This document shows positions 57,191 through 64,000 of a DNA stretch of 64,000 nt, in pieces. Where the stretch lies: contig JAJCXO010000138.1 of assembly GCA_029263395.1 (NCBI GenBank), forward strand, positions 1-64,000, read 5' to 3'. A model generated the notes under the pieces. The model saw nothing but the letters and a program-made list of their open reading frames with translations, did not search any database and was not told where the DNA came from. Position numbers and translations under genes: made by a program. Numbering within the stretch: the stretch's first letter is position 1; every line of letters begins with the position of its first letter. This DNA comes from Acidobacteriota bacterium (lineage in GTDB: Bacteria > Acidobacteriota > Thermoanaerobaculia > Multivoradales > J023).

Positions 57191-59182
57191 ATGACCGCAA
57201 TCCAAAGCCCACTCCCATCTCCACCCACCGAGCTCGATAATGCGGCCGCGGAACGCGCTACGTACCAACTCGGGGATTGGCTGTTCGAACCCGAACTGCA
57301 TCGCATCTCTTGCTCTGGGTCTAGGCAGCATCTCGAGCCCAAGCTCTGCCAACTGCTCCTATTCTTGCTGCGCGATCCTGGCCGTGTTGCGACCAAAGAC
57401 GAGATCATTGATGGGGTTTGGGGAACTCGTTTTGTTGCAGACTCCGCCCTCACCCGGGCGATTGCCGAGTTACGACGCGCCCTCGGCGACGACGCCCATC
57501 ATCCGCGTTACATCGAAACCATCCCCAAACGGGGGTACCGCCTCAAGGTCGATGTCGCCCCGGTGGACCAACTCGATTCACCCGCGCCTCGGTTAGAAGA
57601 TCCGCCGACGGCTCACCTGCCGCCACAAACACCCACGCCAACGCCAACCACGCGACTTCGGCTCGTACTGGTGACGCTGAGCATCGGCGCCTTGATCGTG
57701 ACCGGTGGCTACGCCACCTCGCGACGTTTTGCGACCCCCGATCCGATCGAGATCACCACTAGCCGTCATCTGCGCCTCGCTGTGTTGCCACTCGCCAACC
57801 TAGCGCAGGCCCCAGGCCAGGATTACTTCGCTGACGGTCTCACCGAGGCTTTGATTACCGAGTTGGCCCGCAACGGCACCATGCAAGTCATCTCACGTCG
57901 CTCGGTCGAGGCGTTTCGTGGCACCACCTTACCGACCCGTGAAATTGCTGACGCTCTCGGCGTCGACGGCATCGTCGAAGGGTCGGTGCTGCGGGCCGAG
58001 GGTCGGGTCCGAATCACTGTCCAGCTCACCGACACCACCGACGACACCCATCTTTGGGCCCAAAGCTACGAGCGTCAGATGAGCGACATCCTGACGCTGC
58101 AGGATGACATCGCCAGCGCCATCACGAGCGAGATTGGCACCTTGCTAACAGGCGCTGCGGCGGCGTCACCCGATCCTATCCAGGCGGTCGCAGCGCTGCC
58201 GCCGCCGATCTCCGAGCGCAGTGTCGATCCGCGGGCCTACGAGCTTTTTCTCCAAGGCAGGCAAGGTCTCGATGCCTGCGACAAGCAAGGTCCGAACCAA
58301 GCTGCTGAGCGGTTCCACCAGGCACTCGATATCGCCCCAGACTACGCTCCAGCCTATGCCGGACTCGCCCAGTACTACACCCGTTTGGCGGTCTACGGGT
58401 ATCTCCCTCCAGCGCAGGCGTATCCGCTAGCCCGAGCTGCCGCTGACAAAGCGCTCAGTCTCGACAATACGCTGAGCGAGGCCTACCTGGCCTCGGCCGT
58501 CATGCGTTTCAGTTTCGACTGGGATTGGCCAGGTGCTGAACGCGACTTCCTACGGGCACTCGAGCTCAACCCGAGTGATGCCTTGACCCGCCAACGCTAC
58601 TCGGTGCTGCTAACTTGTCTAGGTCGGTTCGACGAGGCGGCCGCCGAGGCCCAGCGGGCAGTCGAGCTCGATCCGTTGAACCGCATCGCCAGAATCGCCC
58701 TAGGCTGGGTTTACTTCAACGCCGGCCGCTACTCCGAATCTCTCGTCGAGCTGCGTCGCATTACGGAGCTAGGACTCTCTGATCGGCCGCACGGCTACGA
58801 AAGCTGGAATCAAGCACTGATGGGCGATTACGATGCTGCCATCGCCGCCCTCGAACAAAGCTTGCCGATGCCCGATGGCTATTTCGATGATCAAACCCAT
58901 CGCAGCGTCATGGGATGGACCTTGGCTCGTGCCGGTCGTACCGCTGAGGCGCGCGAGATCGCAAGCCGCATCGAAGAGCAGATCACTCTCACCGATGGCG
59001 ACGCTTACAGCCTGGCCATCGTTTATGCCGGCCTCGGCGAAAACGACCAAGCGTTAGACGCCCTCGAACGGGCGTTCACTCAGCGCTCGCCTAACATCGT
59101 CTACCTTCGGATCGAACCGTTCTTCGAACAACTTCAGGACGATCCGCGTTATCAACGCCTGCGAAAGTCTGCCGGCCTCTGA
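57191..59182 (+). CDS. Membrane-bound winged-helix/TPR regulator (CadC-like)
   Basis: 663 residues from the ATG at 57191. Residues about 25-115 are an OmpR/CadC winged helix (LEPKLCQLLLFLLRDPGRVATKDEIIDGVWG, TRAIAELRRALGDDAHHPRYIETIPKRGYRL). One membrane helix lies near 155-176 (LVLVTLSIGALIVTGGYA). Outside it is an FlgO-like domain (LAVLPLANLAQAPGQDYFADGLTEALITELA), then TPR repeats to the end (PDYAPAYAGLAQYYTRLAV, NPSDALTRQRYSVLL, RAVELDPLNRIARIALGWVY). The type is abundant in Acidobacteriota. A candidate local regulator of the neighbouring transport genes, but no target is shown. Confidence 0.85.
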   Translation: MTAIQSPLPSPPTELDNAAAERATYQLGDWLFEPELHRISCSGSRQHLEPKLCQLLLFLLRDPGRVATKDEIIDGVWGTRFVADSALTRAIAELRRALGDDAHHPRYIETIPKRGYRLKVDVAPVDQLDSPAPRLEDPPTAHLPPQTPTPTPTTRLRLVLVTLSIGALIVTGGYATSRRFATPDPIEITTSRHLRLAVLPLANLAQAPGQDYFADGLTEALITELARNGTMQVISRRSVEAFRGTTLPTREIADALGVDGIVEGSVLRAEGRVRITVQLTDTTDDTHLWAQSYERQMSDILTLQDDIASAITSEIGTLLTGAAAASPDPIQAVAALPPPISERSVDPRAYELFLQGRQGLDACDKQGPNQAAERFHQALDIAPDYAPAYAGLAQYYTRLAVYGYLPPAQAYPLARAAADKALSLDNTLSEAYLASAVMRFSFDWDWPGAERDFLRALELNPSDALTRQRYSVLLTCLGRFDEAAAEAQRAVELDPLNRIARIALGWVYFNAGRYSESLVELRRITELGLSDRPHGYESWNQALMGDYDAAIAALEQSLPMPDGYFDDQTHRSVMGWTLARAGRTAEAREIASRIEEQITLTDGDAYSLAIVYAGLGENDQALDALERAFTQRSPNIVYLRIEPFFEQLQDDPRYQRLRKSAGL

Positions 59183-59270
59183 ACGCCCCGAGACCGGCGC
59201 GAGGTCTTCAACAAGCCCTATGGTCTTCCACCGTACAGATCACCTCGACTCCATCCACCTTGGCATCGGT

Positions 59271-60941
59271 TCAGGCTGCGGTGCCTGGTTTGACGACCGA
59301 GAGGACCTTCCCGTCGACCAGCTTGATCAGGCGATCTCCTTGCTCATAATACCGATCGTCATGGCTGACGACGATCACTGTCTTGCCATGCGACTTCAGC
59401 TCGGGAAGCAGTTTGTCATAGAAGATCTGCTTGAAAACTGGGTCCTGATCAGCAGCCCACTCATCGAATAGATACACTTGACGGTCTTCCAGGTAAGCAT
59501 GCAGTAAAGCCAAGCGTTTCCTTTGCCCTTGCGACAGTTCTACCGTAGACAGGCGACCATCTTCGATCTTAACCTTCTTCTCTAGGTGAAGCTTCTCCAA
59601 GTAATCCTGCGCCTGAAGATCTAACCCTTCGGAATTAATACCAATCAAATCTTCGAACAGATAAAAATCTGAGAACACGACAGAAAATAGTTGGCGGTAA
59701 GCTTCGAGTCGCTCCAAATCGATCACTTGATCATCGAGTCGGACGACGCCAGCATCCGGACGGTAAAGACCCAACAGAAGTTTGGTCAGAGTGGTCTTGC
59801 CGCTGCCGTTGCCGCCGATGATGAATGTGACCTCGCCACGCTGGAAGGTGAGATCGATAGGCCCTAGGGTAAAACTTTCGTCTTGATCTTCGAGGGTGTA
59901 TTCGTAGACCACTCCTTCCAGACGGAGTTCCTGCCAGTTCTCCTCGGTTACCTCGTCCAACTGCTGCCTTGTGATCCCGAACTCCTCGGCCTTCAGCTCG
60001 CTTTCGAGCTCTTCCGCTTTGTGCACTGCAGCTGCCGCCTGAGCGATCTGCGGCAAGGCGCCGAGGAGTACTTCGAACGGAGTCATGATGTAAAGCAAGG
60101 CGACCACTGAGCCAGCCAAGGCCTCGTCGGTAAAATCGCCAAACCGGCCATCGATTCCGAAGAGGATGACTCCGAAAAGGGCAAAGAGGGTGATCTGTCC
60201 CCATGCCCGAGCTGCTGAAAAGGCGACCAGGCCGCGAACCCGATAGTGCATACGACGACGCGCCGCGGGCTCGAATCTGTCAACCAAGAAAGCCTGTCGA
60301 CGAGCTTGGTGGATCTTGAGCTCTTTGATGCCGCTGGTCAGTCCTTTGAACAGCTCGAACATCACGTCCCAAGCTTCTCGCTGGCGGCTGAAATGGACCG
60401 TCGCCCGTGCATTCGGCAGCTGATAGCCGATCACCGCGACCACGATCACACCCAAGGTAATCAGAGCGATCTTCCACGACAACACCGTAATGTAGATCAA
60501 ACAGCCCAAGACGATCGCCAGGTGCATGATCAGCAAGGGTAACGTCGTCATCGCACCGATGATGACTCCGACATCTTCGGTCATTATCGCTAGCATGCGT
60601 GCGCTGCCCACCTGCTCCAACCGCCGCAAAGGGGCACCCAGAATCTGCTCGAAGAGAACGCGGCGAAGCTCGAATTGTGATCTCTCCGCAATCCCGATCA
60701 ACGAGAGGTCCGACACAAAACGACAGACCGGCAGTGCGACGCAAAGTGCCACGAAAATCCAAAAGACTTGGTCGCTCTGCTGCCGATGGCTCAACACTCG
60801 ACCGACGATACTGACCAGGCCGACCGAGCTGACGCCGGCCAGGATACCGCCAATCACCGCAACAGCAATCAAAAAACGAGCGAAACGCACCTCCCTCGCA
60901 AAGCGCAGCATGAACGCAAACAACTTGGTCAATGAACCCAT
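59271..60941 (-). CDS. Cyclic-peptide-type ABC exporter (fused permease and ATPase)
   Basis: 556 residues. Six membrane helices fill the first 320 residues (FLIAVAVIGGILAGVSSVGLVSIV, LPLLIMHLAIVLGCLIYITVLSW, and so on). The ATPase follows: Walker A IIGGNGSGKTT near residue 374, signature LSQGQRKRLALL near 465, and Walker B VYLFDEWAADQDP near 488. The WAADQDP form, with no usual LDEPTS, matches the PvdE/SyrD-like cyclic peptide transporters found in nonribosomal peptide clusters. It is downstream of the ADOP permease and NRPS end, all on the minus strand, and probably exports that peptide. Confidence 0.85.
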   Translation of the reverse strand: MGSLTKLFAFMLRFAREVRFARFLIAVAVIGGILAGVSSVGLVSIVGRVLSHRQQSDQVFWIFVALCVALPVCRFVSDLSLIGIAERSQFELRRVLFEQILGAPLRRLEQVGSARMLAIMTEDVGVIIGAMTTLPLLIMHLAIVLGCLIYITVLSWKIALITLGVIVVAVIGYQLPNARATVHFSRQREAWDVMFELFKGLTSGIKELKIHQARRQAFLVDRFEPAARRRMHYRVRGLVAFSAARAWGQITLFALFGVILFGIDGRFGDFTDEALAGSVVALLYIMTPFEVLLGALPQIAQAAAAVHKAEELESELKAEEFGITRQQLDEVTEENWQELRLEGVVYEYTLEDQDESFTLGPIDLTFQRGEVTFIIGGNGSGKTTLTKLLLGLYRPDAGVVRLDDQVIDLERLEAYRQLFSVVFSDFYLFEDLIGINSEGLDLQAQDYLEKLHLEKKVKIEDGRLSTVELSQGQRKRLALLHAYLEDRQVYLFDEWAADQDPVFKQIFYDKLLPELKSHGKTVIVVSHDDRYYEQGDRLIKLVDGKVLSVVKPGTAA

Positions 60942-61027
60942 CGTACTCCTTTACCTCAACCGTTCGGGAAACGGTATTCAATTACTTCAGAACAGAAATA
61001 GACTCGGGCCCAAGGACTCCCGGGCTG

Positions 61028-63442
61028 CTAGTCTCCTCTGAGGACACTAGAGGGAGCCAAACGCGTCGAGCGCAGGGCAGGCACGAACGATGCGGCGACG
61101 GCTACTGTCAGCAGCACTCCGGCGACTACCAGGAATGTCGTCAAATCGTTCGGCGCAACGCCAAACAGCAAGCTCGACAGATAGCGGGTGGTGGCGATCG
61201 ATACCAACAAGCCGACCACGACGCCAACTGCGGTCAGCACCAATCCCTCGACGATCACCAGTCGGAAAATGTCGCTCGTCTTGGCCCCTAGTGCGAGGTG
61301 CATACTGAGATCTTTGCGTCGTTGCTGAACGGAATAAGCGATCACGCTATAGACACCGATTGCCGCCAGCAGCAGCGCCAGACCGGCGAAGAAGGCAAAA
61401 ATGATGACGGTGAAACGACGATCGGCCAGGGAGTTCGAGATCACTTCCTGCATCGTGTGAACCGCCTTGATCGGGACATCAGACTGCAGCTCTCGAATCG
61501 CAGCCTGCGCAGCGCTCCCCAACCGATCAGGTCGATCGTCAGCGGTACGCAGAATCATGTACATCGCATGGTTGGGCTGTTGAGCGTGGGGAATATGGAG
61601 TTGCCCCTTCGACTCGACGTCCAAGCCGGCATGCTCGATGTGCCCGACGACACCGACGATGCGCAGCGGCGGCCCATCCCCCCCACTACCCACTCGAAGA
61701 TTTTGGCCGATAGCGCTCGTGTCGGACCAAAAACGTTGTGCCAGCTTCTCGTCGATCAGCACTACACGATCACCGTCAGAAGAGTCAGCCGCACTCAAGT
61801 AACGTCCCTCCAACAAGGGAATCTCCATCGCCTGATGGTACTCCGGCGTCACCACCCAGAGGTCGGCGCTGGGAAAGTCGCCATCCTCCGATACGTACTC
61901 TTCGAGGCTGAACGCCGCCTCGCTACCCCCGGTAGCGAGCGGCAAGTGCGATGTCGCACCAACCATCTCGACGCCGGGAAGCCCTTTCAGGCGCTCGGTC
62001 ACATCGCTGTAAAAGCCCACCACCCGGTCTCTCGGCGTGGCGTAGGAAAGGTTGGTCTGCAAGGTCAAAATTCGCTCGGTCTCGAAACCAGGATCGACAC
62101 GCTGCGCACCGGCCAGGCTCTTGACGATCAAACCGGCTCCGACAGCTACAACCAAAGCCAGGGCCACCTCGCCGACTACGAAAAGGGAGCGCAGACGTCG
62201 ACTGTTCTTCAACCCTGCCGAACGCCCAGCCTCTTTGAGGCTGGTCACCAAGTCGACCTTGACGGCCTGAAGTGCCGGCGCCAAACCGAACAGAAGACTT
62301 GTCACCACACTGACGGTGAACGCGAACAGAAAAACCTGGAAGTCGATCGCGATCTCTTCTTGTCTCGGTAAATCGATGTTGAGAGCCGCAACGATCCGAA
62401 GTAACAACCAGGCCATACCGCAACCGACCACCCCCCCAAAAAGCCCCAGGTATAGACTCTCGGTGAGCAGTTGACGCACCAACCGCAGCGGACTAGCGCC
62501 GAGTGCCGTTCGCACCGCCATCTCCCCACCGCGCCGGGTCGAGCGCACTAACAGTAAATTGGCGACGTTGGCGCAGACGATCAGCAAAATAAAGCCTACT
62601 GCTCCGAACAGGGTCAGCAAGATAAAGCGGAAGCCGCGCACCATGTCCTGTTGGATTGGAACGAGATAAATCTCCCAACCGACCTTGGAATAAGCCTCGC
62701 TGTACTCCTGCTTGCCGCGTTGCTCGAACAATTCGACCTCCGCTTGAGCGGCCTCGAGATCGACACCGCTGCGGAGACGAGCAATCATCGACAGATATCG
62801 AAACCGTCGACTACCTGGATTGGCTAAATCCAGGCCCACGGGCACCCAGAGATCGATATCGGGTTCGGGGAATTGGAAGCTCGGCGGCATCACACCCAAA
62901 ATCGCGTGGGGTTCATCATCGAGTAAAAGCGTTTGCCCGACCACATCTCTTGAGCCGAACTGACTACGCCACAGTCGATCGCTCAAGACCGCGTAGGTTT
63001 GATTCCCCGGTTGGTCTTCCTCACTATAAAAAACGCGCCCCTCAGCCGCCTCGACTCCCAGCAGACTAAAAAAGCTGGCACTTGCCATCACGACCTTGAC
63101 GCTGTTCGGCTGGCTATCGCCGGTCAGGTTGACAGCGAATCCCTCGGTATACACTGCAGATTCTTCAAACGCAGAGACCTGCTCCCGATAATCGATGTAT
63201 TCTGGGACGGACACACCAATTCGATCGAGATCGGTTTTGATCAGGTTGCACAACACCCGGACGATTCGATCTGAGTTCTCATACGGCAACGGAGACAGCA
63301 AAACCGAGTTCACAACGGTGAACTTTGCTGTGACTGCACCGATCCCCAGTGCCAAGCATAGAATGACGGCCAAGGTAAACCCTGGCTGCCGTCGCAGAGT
63401 ACGAAAAGCGAAGGTCGAGTCTTGGCGGAAGGCTCCAATCAT
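61028..63442 (-). CDS. ADOP-type MacB/FtsX permease in the NRPS cluster
   Basis: 804 residues. The order is the same as the 53989 gene: a first helix (LAVILCLALGIGAVTAKFTVVNS), a MacB-PCD domain with VSVPEYIDYREQVSAFEESAVY and AILGVMPPSFQFPEP, then LLLVRSTRRGGEMAVRTALGASPLR, a second periplasmic part, and a final RRKDLSMHLALGAKTSDIF block. Its ATG (63442) lies just after the stop of the NRPS thioesterase (63444-63446), so they are tightly coupled. Its link to the peptide may be export, self-resistance or envelope response. Confidence 0.85.
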   Translation of the reverse strand: MIGAFRQDSTFAFRTLRRQPGFTLAVILCLALGIGAVTAKFTVVNSVLLSPLPYENSDRIVRVLCNLIKTDLDRIGVSVPEYIDYREQVSAFEESAVYTEGFAVNLTGDSQPNSVKVVMASASFFSLLGVEAAEGRVFYSEEDQPGNQTYAVLSDRLWRSQFGSRDVVGQTLLLDDEPHAILGVMPPSFQFPEPDIDLWVPVGLDLANPGSRRFRYLSMIARLRSGVDLEAAQAEVELFEQRGKQEYSEAYSKVGWEIYLVPIQQDMVRGFRFILLTLFGAVGFILLIVCANVANLLLVRSTRRGGEMAVRTALGASPLRLVRQLLTESLYLGLFGGVVGCGMAWLLLRIVAALNIDLPRQEEIAIDFQVFLFAFTVSVVTSLLFGLAPALQAVKVDLVTSLKEAGRSAGLKNSRRLRSLFVVGEVALALVVAVGAGLIVKSLAGAQRVDPGFETERILTLQTNLSYATPRDRVVGFYSDVTERLKGLPGVEMVGATSHLPLATGGSEAAFSLEEYVSEDGDFPSADLWVVTPEYHQAMEIPLLEGRYLSAADSSDGDRVVLIDEKLAQRFWSDTSAIGQNLRVGSGGDGPPLRIVGVVGHIEHAGLDVESKGQLHIPHAQQPNHAMYMILRTADDRPDRLGSAAQAAIRELQSDVPIKAVHTMQEVISNSLADRRFTVIIFAFFAGLALLLAAIGVYSVIAYSVQQRRKDLSMHLALGAKTSDIFRLVIVEGLVLTAVGVVVGLLVSIATTRYLSSLLFGVAPNDLTTFLVVAGVLLTVAVAASFVPALRSTRLAPSSVLRGD

Positions 63443-63443
63443 T

Positions 63444-64000
63444 TCAGCTCCAGACTTCGGCTGGCTCGCCGCAAACTATGTTCAAGTTGTCGAGGCTACG
63501 TTCGAGTTCCGTTGCCAATCTGTCGACTCGGGGCGTTTCGATCATCGAATAGTGGTTACCAGGTATCTCGATCACCTTCAGGCCAGGAGCTATACCCTGC
63601 CAACCGGTAATAGCGTCCTTCATTTCCGGCAGAGGCTCTTGCGCCTTGAAGAAAGTGACAGGTCCAGTGTATATCTGAGGACTGTAGTGGTGGCCCGCAG
63701 TCTGGTGTGCGGCAGTGAGCCGCGCAAGTCGCATGGCGTCGTCTTCGCTGAATTCAGGTGGAAGCATATTCTGCTGCTTCGCCTTGGCGACAAGATTCAT
63801 GAGCTCTTGCCCTTCGAGCCGCTCGATCTCGTCTAATACAGTCTGCATAGGACCGGAAGAATTCCCTTGCAGGTGATAACTGTCGGGCATGAAAGTATCC
63901 AGAATACCCAAGAACGCAACCTCTTCTCCTTCGCCCCTGAGACGAAGTGCCATCTCGAACGCTACCAAACCTCCGAAGGACCAGCCAGCAAGATGAAACG
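63444..64000 (-). CDS. Nonribosomal peptide synthetase C-terminal thioesterase (partial)
   Basis: Open through the right edge of the window; only the last 185 residues are seen. The frame there reads FHLAGWSFGGLVAFEMALRL; GWSFGG is the GxSxG serine motif of the type I thioesterase that releases or cyclises the peptide. ILDTFMPDS holds the acid Asp, and IEIPGNHYSMIE the base His. The rest (MVAFEMALRLRGEGEEV onward) fits the NRPS thioesterase fold. The missing upstream part would be condensation, adenylation and carrier domains. Confidence 0.8.
   Translation of the reverse strand, partial: FHLAGWSFGGLVAFEMALRLRGEGEEVAFLGILDTFMPDSYHLQGNSSGPMQTVLDEIERLEGQELMNLVAKAKQQNMLPPEFSEDDAMRLARLTAAHQTAGHHYSPQIYTGPVTFFKAQEPLPEMKDAITGWQGIAPGLKVIEIPGNHYSMIETPRVDRLATELERSLDNLNIVCGEPAEVWS

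Overview
The window is high-GC bacterial chromosome. Its protein families point to the phylum Acidobacteriota, probably a Thermoanaerobaculia-like lineage. The evidence is two long MacB/FtsX-type permeases without their own ATPase (ADOP type), a winged-helix/TPR regulator with a membrane helix, Thr-type sulfatase-like lipoproteins ending in an LKALGYL-like tail, and secreted proteins with C-terminal tails familiar from that group. This placement is inferred from gene content only; there is no rRNA or tRNA in the window.

Layout. 1-1232: end of a peptide-modification-like locus, with an HprK-like P-loop protein (cut by the window edge) and a PqqD-domain protein fused to an internal signal peptide and an eight-cysteine tail. 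1370-4011: propionyl-CoA synthetase and a methyltransferase. 4057-9620: an accessory stretch of decayed fragments (PQQ-propeller, response regulator, histidine kinase, quinone oxidoreductase) around three small minus-strand genes, a secreted metalloprotease and a CBS protein. 9936-21414: a one-direction block with a secreted protein, SCO1 and PCuAC copper chaperones, a membrane-anchored cytochrome c, a 1774-residue membrane-anchored multicopper oxidase with permuted copper motifs, and a secreted partner sharing its C-terminal domain. 21463-36000: two FGE-fold paralogues, a phosphoesterase, an aldehyde dehydrogenase, a dehalogenase-like hydrolase, an aldolase-fold protein, a trpS/mltA group, cell-envelope proteins, an M28 peptidase, and a chorismate-lyase-like/PaaK-like pair. 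36044-50889: an aldo/keto reductase, ileS behind what looks like a complete leader-peptide attenuator, a sulfatase-like lipoprotein, an esterase/TPR protein, a DUF2911 protein, a pseudokinase, aroC and a fatty-acyl reductase. 51091-64000: two phosphatases, an ADOP permease, a small HExxH protein, the CadC-like/TPR regulator, then a cyclic-peptide ABC exporter, a second ADOP permease and the thioesterase end of a nonribosomal peptide synthetase that runs off the right edge.

Strongest observations: (i) the ileS leader at 37365-37513, with a promoter, a nearly leaderless Ile-Ile leader peptide and mutually exclusive 1:2, 2:3 and 3:4 hairpins; (ii) the copper-delivery and giant-oxidase block; (iii) the PqqD/cysteine-rich fusion; (iv) repeated small tandem arrays at gene edges, of 15 bp (about 4 copies) at gene starts and 42 bp (4-6 copies) just after stop codons. 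The arrays stay in the frame of the neighbouring gene.
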